Positions 15,662 to 25,257 of a stretch of DNA of 27,493 nt are shown piece by piece; position 1 is the first letter of the stretch, and every line of letters starts with the position of its first letter. Location: NCBI GenBank assembly GCA_003219345.1, contig QHOP01000301.1:1-27493 (forward strand). Direction: 5' to 3'. Below the pieces are notes generated by a model. The model was not told the DNA's origin and made no database searches. It saw nothing but the letters and a program-made list of their open reading frames with translations. The DNA comes from Verrucomicrobiota bacterium (GTDB lineage Bacteria > Verrucomicrobiota > Verrucomicrobiia > Limisphaerales > AV2). The translations under genes were made by a program, and so were the position numbers.

Positions 15662-18600
15662 TCACTGCGGCGGCGGCTTTTCGACCGGAGGGGGCGGGTT
15701 CGGCTTTCCCTCGGAGAACAGCTCCTTGAGCGTGCGGATCGGATGGAACGGGAACATTAACGCCTTCGGAATGTACAGGGGTTCCTTTTTGGGTTCCTCT
15801 AACGAGCCGGTGACTTTGTACTCGAATATCTTGGTTAGCGGCGACAGGATGAAGTTCACGATGCGCCCGACAATCCATACGTCCCGCAAAAGCCGCGCTT
15901 CCACGCGTGCGTCCACACGGCCCTTGAAGTCAATGGTTCCACGGTAAGCCAGGCGCATGGCCGGGGAACGAATGTTCATGTCGTCGGTGTGAATCACACT
16001 GTTTGCAATGGTGAACGTCGCCGTGCAGCCGCTGACCCGGCTGTTGCCAATGCCAGGAACCACGGCGTTCAATGCCGTTGAAAAAATGCCGAACAGAGGG
16101 ATGTCCCACAAGAAACCATCGCGCAGCTTCACATTGCCGAAGCCGTTCCAGCTTTCCCAATCGGCCGTGTTCGCTTTCGTGACGGTCAGGTCGCCGCTGA
16201 GGGTGCCTTCGAGCCGGTTCGTGGGCGACAAAATATCGGTCATGAGCTGGCGCAGATCGGCGTCGGTCACGTGGGCGCGCAGGTTGAAATCCGCCTCACG
16301 CGGAACCATGCAATCGAAATGCATGTTGGCCGCGAGTTTGCCACGGTAAAAATCGGCCTGCAAATTGGTGAGGGTGACAGTTTCGTCCGCCCACAGCACG
16401 GTGCCGCTGATCTGCGGGACGTTGAATTTCCAGTAGTGGAAAGGCCCGCCGGTCAGCTCAAAACGGAGGTCCGAGTGTTTTCCACGCCGCACCTCCACCC
16501 AGCCGTTCACATGGGAAGTGCGCGGCTTCTTGAACGTGTAGGGACTCAAGATTTGTTCCGTGTGCGGCCCAATGGCGCGGGTGATGAGTTTCGGATCCGC
16601 CGTGCTGAAGGCGTTGGTAAGGTAAACCGTCTGCGTGGCGAGGTCGTACCCAACGCCGGACGCCGAGACCAACGGCCCACCGCCACGAATCATCACATCC
16701 GTCGCCGTCACATAGCGGTTGGTGAATTGAACGAACGCGGCCAGTTCGCGGATCGGCACCTCGCGAAACACAAAGTTTGTCGCTCTCACGCGGGTGATCG
16801 CGCCGAATTTTTCCGGTGCAAGCCACTGTCCCCGGATCTCGCCTTCGACCAGCGGCGGCTCGTGGAACTGGAAGTAGTCGAAAACCGCGGGCCGCTCTCC
16901 TTCGAACAACGTTTTGAGCGCCAGCAGGTCGATCCGACTGCGAAGCTTGAAACGGAAATCGTGATTTTGAATGTCGGAAGTGTAGGAAAATTCGACGCGA
17001 CCCTCCGGACGCGTTGCGACGAAGTCCGGCAGTTGCCAGACGAAATTCGAAAAGCCGAAATGCGACTGCGCGGAAGAGACCGGCACGCCACGAAAGGCCG
17101 CCTCGCCGCTCTGGAGTTCACCATCCAGTTGCAGCGTCGGCAGCACTTCGGCGCGCCAGTCGGGAGGCGTGTTGGTCCAGGCGGGCAAGATCACTCGGAC
17201 CCGCGCGGTGACCTTGGGCGGATCGCGCCAACTGTATTGGCCGAGCCAGCGTCGCAGGTAAGGCGTCAGCAGCGATTCGATTCGATGCGCGTCGAAATCG
17301 AAGCTGCTTTGCGCTCGCGCCTCGCGCGTGGCGGCGTGGATTTGGGCTGAAGCGTCGAGTTGATGGCCGTGGAGGTCCGCGTGGAATTTTTGGATTGTCA
17401 GCTCCGGCGCGCGCCATTGTCCCGCCAAGGAAATATTGTCCACGAACACGTTGGTCAGCGTGACGCTGTCGATCTGACTTTCCCAATCGATGTGAAACGG
17501 TTCGAGCGCCGCCCACCATGCCGACGAAGCGTCGGCTTGCGGCGGTGATTTGCTCGCCACCCGGTCCGCGTGGCCGTTGAGCCGAAAATCCTGCGCCTCG
17601 CCCCAACGCGAGCGCGGTCTTTGCACCGCCCATTGCCAGTCCATCTGCAACGGCAGGACGCTGTCCGGCGCGTGGATCAACTGCGCCGTGAAACGATTGG
17701 TCTTCAGTTGGAACCACTCCGATTGAAAGACGGCCGAATCGAGGGTCAGCTCTGTTTTCAACCGCCCCGAACCATCGGAAGACAGAACCGTGCGACCGGT
17801 GAAGCGAGCCTGCGGGATCTCGCCCCAGGGCGTGTTCACGCCGGATATTTCCCAGTCCAGCTTCACTTCCGATGGCATCAGATTAGTGAAGGACTGCGCC
17901 CAATGAACGTAAAGGCGGCTGAGTTGAGCCTGTCCCCACGGCGTGCGGGCGTCGGCTATTTGGAGTTTCAGTTCGGAATGGCCGACATCATGGCTGCCCA
18001 ATCGGCGGTTGAGCTTTGCGATCAACAGCAACTTTTCCAATTTGGCCCACGGTGTGTCGGCATGGCGCGCGCTGAATCGGAGGTCGGCGGAGATGCTGGC
18101 CGGATCGCGCGCGTCGCCGCGCACATTCAAAAGGATGTCTGGCGGCCGGCTGAATTGCATTTGGCGGGAGATTTTCACGACCTGCCGCAACTGCCTTTGC
18201 CAAAGCCCGGGCGGCTGGTTCGCGGCCCGTTTGAACTGCCAGTCGCGAATTGCCGACGCGTTCGCCAGCGTGCCGGAGAGATTGACTCTGGCGCCGAGGC
18301 AAAGCGCCTGAAAATCGAGCTGCCACTGGTCGTCGGGGAGCAGATGAAGTTCAGTGATGATGTCGTTCACGATGAACTGTTCCGGCGGTTCGTTCGTGGA
18401 GGCCAAGGGCACAACCAATCGGCCATCATGCAAAAGGAGTGAGTTAATCTGGAAACGCAGTTTATGCAGCGCTGCCCGGTCGAGCTTAAGGTCCGCTTCG
18501 CCCATAGAAAGGTGCGGCCCGGCGGGGTCGTCGGCGCGGCCCAGGCTGACGTTTTCTGCCACCAGACCGTGATACCAGCGCAGGCGCATGCGGGTGAATT

Positions 18601-18787
18601 TGAGAATCACGCCCCGTGCACGGAGTTCGGATACCAACCGTGCCTTGAGAAATTCCGGCAAGCCGACGCGATTCAGGTAAGTGAGGCTGCCCAGCAGAAG
18701 CAAAACAAGGAAAAGCAAGCTGATGCGGCACCAGCGGAAGTAGCATCGAAATCGTTGCCGGAAACCTGGCTTGGTGGTTGGCGGCAT
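15662..18787 (-). CDS. Large AsmA/TamB-like envelope protein
   Basis: A 1041-residue protein with one N-terminal membrane anchor (about 22-38, ISLLFLVLLLLGSLTYL, after a basic cytosolic stretch) and a long beta-rich periplasmic part. The C-terminal 250 residues resemble the AsmA-like C-terminal region: NRLEGTLSGDLTVTKAN, FGNVKLRDGFLWDIPLFGIF, VHTDDMNIRSPAMRLAYRGTIDFKGRVDARVEA, then FEYKVTGSLEEPK. This group (AsmA, YhdP, TamB) is linked to lipid or outer-membrane protein traffic between membranes. The extreme C-terminus is Pro-rich (PNPPPPVEKPPP). It begins one base past the stop of the DUF4340 gene and is last in that operon. Family placement is likely; the cargo is unknown. Confidence 0.8.
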   Translation of the reverse strand: MPPTTKPGFRQRFRCYFRWCRISLLFLVLLLLGSLTYLNRVGLPEFLKARLVSELRARGVILKFTRMRLRWYHGLVAENVSLGRADDPAGPHLSMGEADLKLDRAALHKLRFQINSLLLHDGRLVVPLASTNEPPEQFIVNDIITELHLLPDDQWQLDFQALCLGARVNLSGTLANASAIRDWQFKRAANQPPGLWQRQLRQVVKISRQMQFSRPPDILLNVRGDARDPASISADLRFSARHADTPWAKLEKLLLIAKLNRRLGSHDVGHSELKLQIADARTPWGQAQLSRLYVHWAQSFTNLMPSEVKLDWEISGVNTPWGEIPQARFTGRTVLSSDGSGRLKTELTLDSAVFQSEWFQLKTNRFTAQLIHAPDSVLPLQMDWQWAVQRPRSRWGEAQDFRLNGHADRVASKSPPQADASSAWWAALEPFHIDWESQIDSVTLTNVFVDNISLAGQWRAPELTIQKFHADLHGHQLDASAQIHAATREARAQSSFDFDAHRIESLLTPYLRRWLGQYSWRDPPKVTARVRVILPAWTNTPPDWRAEVLPTLQLDGELQSGEAAFRGVPVSSAQSHFGFSNFVWQLPDFVATRPEGRVEFSYTSDIQNHDFRFKLRSRIDLLALKTLFEGERPAVFDYFQFHEPPLVEGEIRGQWLAPEKFGAITRVRATNFVFREVPIRELAAFVQFTNRYVTATDVMIRGGGPLVSASGVGYDLATQTVYLTNAFSTADPKLITRAIGPHTEQILSPYTFKKPRTSHVNGWVEVRRGKHSDLRFELTGGPFHYWKFNVPQISGTVLWADETVTLTNLQADFYRGKLAANMHFDCMVPREADFNLRAHVTDADLRQLMTDILSPTNRLEGTLSGDLTVTKANTADWESWNGFGNVKLRDGFLWDIPLFGIFSTALNAVVPGIGNSRVSGCTATFTIANSVIHTDDMNIRSPAMRLAYRGTIDFKGRVDARVEARLLRDVWIVGRIVNFILSPLTKIFEYKVTGSLEEPKKEPLYIPKALMFPFHPIRTLKELFSEGKPNPPPPVEKPPPQ

Positions 18788-18788
18788 A

Positions 18789-20627
18789 TCATGGGGTGGC
18801 GCCGACCGTGGCCGTCAAACTGCGCACGACTTCGCTGTATGCGTCGTAGATTTTGAAGGGACATTCGAAAACCGTCCGTCCGACGTCCAAATCAACCAGC
18901 GCATACGGCCCGCCCGATAAGGATTGGCTGCCGAATTCCACAGTCAACGTCGTTGTTTTGTCGCCATTGTTCACGTCGATCGACAGTTTGTGCGGCGGGT
19001 TCGTAAAGCCGTAGCGAGCCGGGTCCACCTTGCCGCGCGCGATCCAGGCCATCGACCACAACTGGCCGAGGCGGAACATCGCTTCCTCGAGCGCAAACAC
19101 GTTCACCATGCCTTGCGATACGTCCTCGAATCTCCATTTGCCGTCACCGCCGCGTTGCAGCCTGTAGGCCTTGCCCTTGAACTCGATGGCCACGCCAGCC
19201 ACTTGATTGGTCGTGAAGTTCCAGATGTGCCGGTCGCGCAACTCAAACGCGGATTGCGGCAGCACCGACTCTCCCTTTTCTTCCAGCCGCGTCGTATAGA
19301 CGGAATTTTCGTCGCTGCGGCGCACATAAATTTTGTCTGCCTGGTTTGTGCCGAAATCAATCTGGACGATCAACTGGTTCGTGCCGCCAGCCAAAACGGC
19401 CCCTTTCAATACGTACTGCCGTTTGGCCGGCGACAGACCGTAGGTCGGCAAATCCTCCGGAGTCACGACCTCCTTAACCAAATCGACTATCTGCAGCGAA
19501 TTCAAGCGGCCAAGGAACCCTTTCACCAGGGCCGGGTCGGCGGGAGCATTGAAGGGTTCGATGATGCGCCAACTGCCGTCGGCTTGTTTCTGCAAAACAA
19601 ACGCTTCGGCGGCGCGCACCTCGATTCGGTCAGCCGCATCCGGTGTGAATTCGACCAGGCGCTTGTCAAGAAAGTCCGTGTAGGGAGCCCGCACCAGGTC
19701 GAGCAGTTGCTTTGGGACAGTCACGACGATCATGGGATAATTCGAGCGACGGGCATAGACCAGGGCCGGGTTGTTCGTGGGACTCTTGCCGAACTGGACC
19801 GTCAACACGCTGTTGGTTCCCTGGCTCAGGGCCAGCACAGCTTCCGGCGTCTGTAAACCGTACGGCTCAAGGTCGCCGCCCGGCGTGTCACTGACGAACT
19901 GACCCACACGCGCGTTCTGCAACTGCAGAAGGAGCTGTTGGAGCAGGCTGTTGTCCACGCGCGCCGCGCGCGGCTCAGTGAGGCGCCACAGGTGGTCCGC
20001 GGGGTTGCGCTCCACTTTGAATTCTCGCGTGCCCGCGAGGGCGCGCGCGCGCACCTGGAGTCGATCGAATTTCAGTCCCGACAAGTGCAGGAACATCGGG
20101 TCGCACCAGTCCGTCGCCGATGGCGGCATACGATCGAGCACCGCCGATTCCGTCACGAAAACGCCGTCCGAACCCACCTGTTGCAAATAAAGCATTTCGC
20201 CGACCTGCGTTTTGGCCCCGATCCGAAGCTGAGGCTTTTTCTTTCCTTCCTGAATAATCACGGTCGCCTGCGCATACTCCAACCCGAACGCCGCCAGCCC
20301 GCCCGGGTGCGCCAGCAGGTCCTCAGCCGAAATGTAAAGGCGCCGGTTGAGTGAATGGAACAGGCCCAGCCAGTTTTCAATGGCGGTGGATTGCGCCGGA
20401 TAGATGAACGGCCGCGTCAGCCGCCACTGGTCGTTCGTGCGCTCGACGCGAATGACGCTGTTGGAACGGAGGATTTCCACACTCGCAACCTTGCCGGCAT
20501 CGAAATCGGGAAACAGCTTCAACTGCGCCCGTTGTTCCGTATCGAGTGTGTGGCGTTCGATGAAAAAAATGTAGGCAAAGACGCCCAGTGCCAGGACGGT
20601 CAGATAAAAGGTGCCTTTGGAATTCAT
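18789..20627 (-). CDS. DUF4340 protein with four internal repeats
   Basis: A 612-residue protein with one N-terminal transmembrane helix (about 6-23) and an exoplasmic body. Four tandem units of about 140-146 residues are visible. Each opens with a V-x-I/V strand, then W-R (Trp68, Trp214, Trp353, Trp498), then YGL/FGL/YGF (near 113, 256, 396, 539), then an FG or IG turn (RIGAKT, VQFGKS, IDFGTN, VEFGSQ). This corresponds to the DUF4340 domain, which is usually encoded beside GldG-like proteins and ABC transporters; no biochemical role is established. The gene sits 21 bases after the GldG-like gene and 1 base before the AsmA-like gene, so it is part of the same transcription unit. Confidence 0.87.
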   Translation of the reverse strand: MNSKGTFYLTVLALGVFAYIFFIERHTLDTEQRAQLKLFPDFDAGKVASVEILRSNSVIRVERTNDQWRLTRPFIYPAQSTAIENWLGLFHSLNRRLYISAEDLLAHPGGLAAFGLEYAQATVIIQEGKKKPQLRIGAKTQVGEMLYLQQVGSDGVFVTESAVLDRMPPSATDWCDPMFLHLSGLKFDRLQVRARALAGTREFKVERNPADHLWRLTEPRAARVDNSLLQQLLLQLQNARVGQFVSDTPGGDLEPYGLQTPEAVLALSQGTNSVLTVQFGKSPTNNPALVYARRSNYPMIVVTVPKQLLDLVRAPYTDFLDKRLVEFTPDAADRIEVRAAEAFVLQKQADGSWRIIEPFNAPADPALVKGFLGRLNSLQIVDLVKEVVTPEDLPTYGLSPAKRQYVLKGAVLAGGTNQLIVQIDFGTNQADKIYVRRSDENSVYTTRLEEKGESVLPQSAFELRDRHIWNFTTNQVAGVAIEFKGKAYRLQRGGDGKWRFEDVSQGMVNVFALEEAMFRLGQLWSMAWIARGKVDPARYGFTNPPHKLSIDVNNGDKTTTLTVEFGSQSLSGGPYALVDLDVGRTVFECPFKIYDAYSEVVRSLTATVGATP

Positions 20628-20648
20628 AGCGGCAGTCTGAGGCGTCCA

Positions 20649-22106
20649 TTAGCGGCGTCGCCGTACCCACACGAGCGATCCCAACAACAGCACGCTGCCT
20701 GGCAATCCGCCCAGCAAAACCCAGCGTGCCGCGGTCATCTGCGTTTGGGTCATGGAGATTTTGTACTCGCGAATCGGCCGCGGCCCGATTTCCAGCAGTT
20801 GCAAGCGGTCCAGCAGCCAGTTCACAGCCAGGTTGGCGAAGTCGCGGTTGCCGTCGAAATCAATGAATGCATTCGCCAAAAAGTAGGAATCGCCCACCAC
20901 CACCATGCGGGTGGAGCCCCGGTCCGCAGCGACGCCGGGGATCGCGCCTTTTTCCACGGCCACCATGAGCGGGATAGTGCCGTTGGTCACGCCACCGGCT
21001 TCCCTTCCGTGTTCACTGGTGAAGGCCAGTTCCACGACCTTGGCTGTGTCCGCCGTGCGCGACGGGCTCGAAGACTGCCGCACAGCCTGGGGCACGACCA
21101 GGGCGAGCCGCGAGTCGGTCAGCGGTCGAACGATGGGATGCCGGCCAAAGTTGCTGATATAGAGAACTTGAAGGTGACCGGCTTTTGCCTGCGAATCGTC
21201 GGTCACCAGCCGGCCGCCAACTTCAACACCCCAATTGGCCAGAGTTCGCTCCAGTCCGCTCCCCACGCCGGTGAAGGCCGGATTCATCAGCAGGATGAAC
21301 GCCCGGCCGCCTTGGTTCAGATAACCGTCAATCTTTTCCAGTTCCAGCGCAGACAACGGCTGGCCCGGCCCGGCGATGACCAGCAACTGGCAGTCAGCCG
21401 GCACGTCGTTGGTCAGCAGCCAAAGCGGCTCGACCGAAATGTGCTTGTCTTGCAACACGCGGGCAAACTTGAAATACCCCCTCGTGTCGTCCTCGCTGTC
21501 CGGCTTCGGTTCGCTGTGGCCCTGCAAGAAATACGCTGTGAAGGACTTCGGGTCCGTGACACCGACGATCTTCGAAGTGAAGAATTGCTCGCCGTTGAAA
21601 GTGGTGCGTTTGGCTTCCCGGCCCGCAAAGACGCCGGACAGGTCGTAATCGGACAGCTCCCTTTCATACACGACCTGAACCTTGCCGTTGCAGTCAAAGA
21701 GGACGAAATTTTCGTCCGTGGTGGAAAGAATCTTATACTGAGCCTTGATCCATGCGGCGCGGTCGGGCGCGTTCAGGTAATCCACAAATTCCACGTCGAG
21801 CTTTGGGCAGGCCAGTTGATACTCCTTGATCAATCCTTTGACGGAACTGAACAACGAATTGTCGGAATCGAAAAAGACAATCACCTTTACCTGGTTGGTG
21901 AGCGAATCAAGCCACTTGAGTGTCAACGGTGAGAGCCGGAACCGCTCGTCGACCATCCACTGGTACCGTTTGAAATGCCGGCTCGCCAGGTAATTCACCA
22001 TCACCACCAGCGCCAGCAGCGCCGCGCTTGAAGCCAGCACATTCAGGGCGGTGGCCCATTTTCTGGTGGCCGAAAAACTGGCCTGATGGGGGGAATTGTT
22101 TGCCAT
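20649..22106 (-). CDS. GldG-like ABC-associated exoplasmic protein
   Basis: A 485-residue protein of the GldG/ABC_transp_aux type. It has an N-terminal transmembrane helix (about 20-45, LNVLASSAALLALVVMVNYLA), a large extracytoplasmic part with a thioredoxin/GATase-like fold pattern (VKVIVFFDSDNSLFSSVKGLIKEY, FTAYFLQGHSEP, ADCQLLVIAGPGQPLSALELEKIDGYL) and a C-terminal helix followed by RRRR. In Bacteroidota GldG with GldF and GldA forms an ABC unit needed for gliding; many non-gliding bacteria carry the same set. The gene starts 1 base after the permease stop. The function here is inferred only from the conserved gene neighbourhood. Confidence 0.87.
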   Translation of the reverse strand: MANNSPHQASFSATRKWATALNVLASSAALLALVVMVNYLASRHFKRYQWMVDERFRLSPLTLKWLDSLTNQVKVIVFFDSDNSLFSSVKGLIKEYQLACPKLDVEFVDYLNAPDRAAWIKAQYKILSTTDENFVLFDCNGKVQVVYERELSDYDLSGVFAGREAKRTTFNGEQFFTSKIVGVTDPKSFTAYFLQGHSEPKPDSEDDTRGYFKFARVLQDKHISVEPLWLLTNDVPADCQLLVIAGPGQPLSALELEKIDGYLNQGGRAFILLMNPAFTGVGSGLERTLANWGVEVGGRLVTDDSQAKAGHLQVLYISNFGRHPIVRPLTDSRLALVVPQAVRQSSSPSRTADTAKVVELAFTSEHGREAGGVTNGTIPLMVAVEKGAIPGVAADRGSTRMVVVGDSYFLANAFIDFDGNRDFANLAVNWLLDRLQLLEIGPRPIREYKISMTQTQMTAARWVLLGGLPGSVLLLGSLVWVRRRR

Positions 22107-22107
22107 G

Positions 22108-22866
22108 TCACTTCCAACGGCGGCTTTCCACCACCTTCAACGTCAGAAACAAAAAGAAAACGGTCAGGCTCACGTAAAAAACGACGTGCCGCGTGTCCAC
22201 AAAACCCCGGGCGAAATCCTCCATGTGCTCGCTCAACGAAATGTACGAAAACACTTTAGCCGCCCAGTCCGCCGATGGCACCGGCACGAGTTGTCGCAGG
22301 CTCAGCAGGAACAATCCCAAACCGATCACGAAACTGTTCATCGCCGCGATGATTTGGCTCCGCGTCAGCGCCGAGGCGAAGCAGCCCATCGATATGTAAA
22401 GGCAGCCGAACAACACGATGCCGAAAAACGTGCTCGCCGTCGTCCACGGATCCACAATGGTCGGCTCGAGCGTGAAATAGCGCACCACAGCGATGCAGCC
22501 GAACAACGGCAGCCACGCCAGAATGTAAAACAGCAGCGTGCCCGTAAACTTGGCCAGCACGACCTGCCAGTCGCTTACCGGCGTCGTCATCAGCGTTTCG
22601 TAAGTGCCCGACCATTTTTCAAAGGCGAAGGATCGCATCGTGATCACCGGCGCGGTGAGCAGCAGAATCAGCCAGAAGTACAACGTGCTGTAGAACCACT
22701 CCGTCATCGGCGCCTGCGCGCCATGCGGATCGTCGTTCAATTTGGCCAGCATGTCGGTGAAGCTGAGCCCCAGCAGCAACAGCACCGACGCGATGATGGC
22801 GTAGCCCGTCATCGAAACAAAAAATGTTCCCAACTCGCGCCGGACCAATGTGAGATAAGCCCGCAT
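22108..22866 (-). CDS. ABC-2 type permease (GldF-like)
   Basis: A 252-residue membrane subunit with about six hydrophobic helices, N-terminal MRAYLTLVRRELGTFFVS amphipathic helix, and the ABC-2 hallmark segment FAFEKWSGTYETLMTTPVSDWQVVLAKF. The predicted topology matches GldF/NosY-like permeases. Its ATG overlaps the ATPase stop (TGATG), and its own stop is 1 base before the GldG-like start, so tight translational coupling is likely. With the ATPase it should form a transporter or mechanochemical ABC complex in the inner membrane; the substrate is unknown. Confidence 0.9.
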   Translation of the reverse strand: MRAYLTLVRRELGTFFVSMTGYAIIASVLLLLGLSFTDMLAKLNDDPHGAQAPMTEWFYSTLYFWLILLLTAPVITMRSFAFEKWSGTYETLMTTPVSDWQVVLAKFTGTLLFYILAWLPLFGCIAVVRYFTLEPTIVDPWTTASTFFGIVLFGCLYISMGCFASALTRSQIIAAMNSFVIGLGLFLLSLRQLVPVPSADWAAKVFSYISLSEHMEDFARGFVDTRHVVFYVSLTVFFLFLTLKVVESRRWK

Positions 22867-23831
22867 CAGCGCGTCTCCTCCTCGCGGTCAGGCCGCGTGA
22901 TGTGCACGAAGATGTCTTCGAGCGAATGATGCGCGCGGCTCAGTTCGCGCAGCGCCCAGCCGCGCATCCGCGCCTGTTCAAACACCAGCGGCCGCAAATC
23001 CAGGCCGGAACGGGGCGTGAGCGCGCAGCGGTGATACTCGCCGTCGGAGGGCGCAATGTCGAAATACTCGATCTCGCCCATCTGCTCCCAGCAGGCGCGC
23101 AACTCGGCGACGGGCGCGGCAATCTCCGCGATCACCTGGCCGCCGTCGCTCATGATGTTCTGCAAGTTCTGTGTGGTGTCGGCGGCGAGGATTTTTCCCC
23201 GGTGCATGATGAGCACGCGATTGCAAGTCATTTCCACTTCCGAAAGGATGTGCGTCGAGATCAGCACGGTGTGGTCGCGCGCCAGGTCTTTGATGAGCTG
23301 TCGCACGGAACGGATTTGGTGCGGGTCCAACCCGATCGTCGGTTCGTCCAGAATGATCAACTCCGGTTCGTGCACCAGCGCGTCGGCCAGGCCAACGCGC
23401 TGGCGGTAACCTTTGGACAAGTGGCCGATAATCCGGCGGCTCACATCCGTCAGCCCGCATTGCTCCATCACGACCTCAACCCGAGCGCGGCTGCGGCCGA
23501 TGCCGAGTCCTTTCAATCGCGCGCGAAACTTGAGGTATTCGCGCACGCGCATGTCAAGGTGCAGCGGATTATTCTCCGGCATGTAGCCGATGCGCCGCCG
23601 CACTGCGTCGGCTTGGGTAAAAACATCGTAGCCTGCGACGCGCGCCGTGCCGCTGGTCGCCGGCAGGAAGCAGGCGAGAATGCGCATCGTCGTGCTCTTG
23701 CCCGCGCCGTTCGGCCCAAGAAAACCGACAATCTCGCCGCGTTGGACTGAAAACGTTATTCCCTCCACCGCCGTGTTGCCGGCGTAACGCTTGGTCAAAT
23801 TCTCGACCTCAATGATCCAGCTGTTGCTCAT
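22866..23831 (-). CDS. ABC transporter ATP-binding protein (GldA-like)
   Basis: A 321-residue ATPase with all nucleotide-binding motifs: Walker A GPNGAGKS (39-46), signature LSKGYRQR (138-145), Walker B LIILDEP (158-164), and the H-loop STH (His194). It has the C-terminal extension of about 100 residues usual in ABC-2/GldA-type ATPases. The ATG used gives the standard SWIIEVENLTKRY start; the frame is open 12 codons upstream from a GTG. The 55-base space to the protease gene upstream contains no clear terminator and only weak promoter-like matches (TTGAAT, 15 bases, TAAACT on the minus strand), so whether the operon starts here or at the protease is unsettled. Confidence 0.94.
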   Translation of the reverse strand: MSNSWIIEVENLTKRYAGNTAVEGITFSVQRGEIVGFLGPNGAGKSTTMRILACFLPATSGTARVAGYDVFTQADAVRRRIGYMPENNPLHLDMRVREYLKFRARLKGLGIGRSRARVEVVMEQCGLTDVSRRIIGHLSKGYRQRVGLADALVHEPELIILDEPTIGLDPHQIRSVRQLIKDLARDHTVLISTHILSEVEMTCNRVLIMHRGKILAADTTQNLQNIMSDGGQVIAEIAAPVAELRACWEQMGEIEYFDIAPSDGEYHRCALTPRSGLDLRPLVFEQARMRGWALRELSRAHHSLEDIFVHITRPDREEETR

Positions 23832-23886
23832 GGGTCCGGAGCCAAGTTTAGTCAAAACGTGAGGCATTCAACCATGAAAAAGTCAA

Positions 23887-25257
23887 TCAACGAACGCGAA
23901 CCGCTATGGAACCCTGCCGCGTTTGAACGAACGCGCCGCGCTGCCGGCGCACCACGATATTCAGTTCGACGCGTTCGCCCTTCCGTTTTCCGACCAGCGC
24001 GCTTGCGGCGGAAAGCAGGTCCGGCGTGTTCTGTCCGTCGATCCCCGTGATCAAGCAACCGCGCTGTAACTCCGCGTGGTGAGCGGGCCCGCCCGGCTCA
24101 ACGTCGGCGACGAGCAGCCCTTCTCTGCGCCGGAAGCCGAAGCTTTCCGCCTGTTCATCCCTGTCCAACTCCTGAACCGATGCTCCGAGCTTCTGCCGGA
24201 CCAACTGCGCCAGCGGCACCATTCGCGCCGTGACGTTTCGCAGCCCGCCATCGCGGCGAACGGACAGGCTCACCTCGTGATTCGGATTGTCGTTGATCAA
24301 CTCGGTCCAGTGAATGAAATCTTTGGGCACCATGCCGTTTACCTGCGCCACCACGTCTCCTTTTTGCAGGCCCGCCTTCGCCGCCGGACTCTCCGGCTCG
24401 ACGTCGGTGACCCTCAGCGGATAGGGGCCGGATTTGATGCGAGCCCCGAACCAAAGCGACTTCGTCACTTCCGGGATAAGAATTTCCGAGAGCGCATCGG
24501 TCACTTGTTTGATGGGAATGGCGAAACCGATGCCGTGGCCTTCGCGGTAAATCGCCACGTTCAATCCAATCAGTTCCCCTTTCAGATTAGTGAGCGGACC
24601 GCCGCTGCTGCCGGGGTTGATGGCGGCGTCGGTTTGCAGCCAGTCAGCCACGTCCAACGGCTCATTCTCCAGCGGCGGCCGACGGTTCTTTGAACTCAGA
24701 ATGCCGCGGCTGACCGAGCCGCCCAGCCCGAACGGATTTCCCAGCGCCAGGACCGTTTCACCCAGCAGCAAATCGTCGTCCGGCGCGAACTTCACGGCCC
24801 TGAATTTTTCGTTCCCTTTGGTGATGAGTTTCAGCAGCGCTACGTCCCTCCGCGTGTTGCCAACGATCGCCTTTGCTTCGAATTCGCGGCCATCAGTCAG
24901 CTTCACCCAGACCCTGCTGGCGCGCCGCACGACGTGTAGGTTCGTCAGCACGTAACCGTCTTCGTCAATGATGACGCCGGAGCCCAGACTGTAGCGCGCA
25001 TCGGCTTCGCGGTGACGGTAATACGGGTCCCAAAATTCACGGAACATGCGCGAGAAGGGGTCAGTATATTCCACGATTTCAATCGTCGCGATGTTCACAA
25101 CACTGGGCATGAGTTTCTCGACCGCGGCCACCGTGGCGTCGCGCCGCACGTCCGTTTCCGCGCCGCGGAGAGGCGTCGCCGGCCGCGCGCCGCTCAGCCA
25201 GGCTGCGAGCGCCAGCGGCCACGCCCCGCGACGCCAGAATGAATTTGCGTTTCTCAC
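23887..25257 (-). CDS. HtrA/Deg-type periplasmic serine protease
   Basis: About 456 residues from a GTG that yields a signal peptide (RRGAWPLALAAWLSGA). The trypsin-like domain has the complete triad: His108 in LTNLHVV, Asp138 in RRDVALL, and Ser218 in NPGSSGGPL (the common GNSGG is GSSGG here). Two PDZ-type regions follow: RVTDVEPESPAAKAGLQKGDVVAQVNG near 282-308 and LLVADVEPGGPAHHAELQRG near 381-400. A long LA-like loop carries PFSRMFREFWDPYY. Such proteases degrade or chaperone misfolded envelope proteins. The frame is open much further upstream but overlaps the divergent DUF2851 gene, so the start is chosen by signal peptide only; a TTG 6 codons upstream is possible. It lies 55 bases before the ABC operon on the same strand. 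Confidence 0.9.
   Translation of the reverse strand: MRNANSFWRRGAWPLALAAWLSGARPATPLRGAETDVRRDATVAAVEKLMPSVVNIATIEIVEYTDPFSRMFREFWDPYYRHREADARYSLGSGVIIDEDGYVLTNLHVVRRASRVWVKLTDGREFEAKAIVGNTRRDVALLKLITKGNEKFRAVKFAPDDDLLLGETVLALGNPFGLGGSVSRGILSSKNRRPPLENEPLDVADWLQTDAAINPGSSGGPLTNLKGELIGLNVAIYREGHGIGFAIPIKQVTDALSEILIPEVTKSLWFGARIKSGPYPLRVTDVEPESPAAKAGLQKGDVVAQVNGMVPKDFIHWTELINDNPNHEVSLSVRRDGGLRNVTARMVPLAQLVRQKLGASVQELDRDEQAESFGFRRREGLLVADVEPGGPAHHAELQRGCLITGIDGQNTPDLLSAASALVGKRKGERVELNIVVRRQRGAFVQTRQGSIAVRVR

Noticed and set aside
20355..21932. 525-codon open frame on the plus strand
   Set aside because: Antisense to the DUF4340 and GldG-like genes, with low-complexity Arg/His/Gln-rich translation and no domain; a shadow of GC-rich coding DNA.
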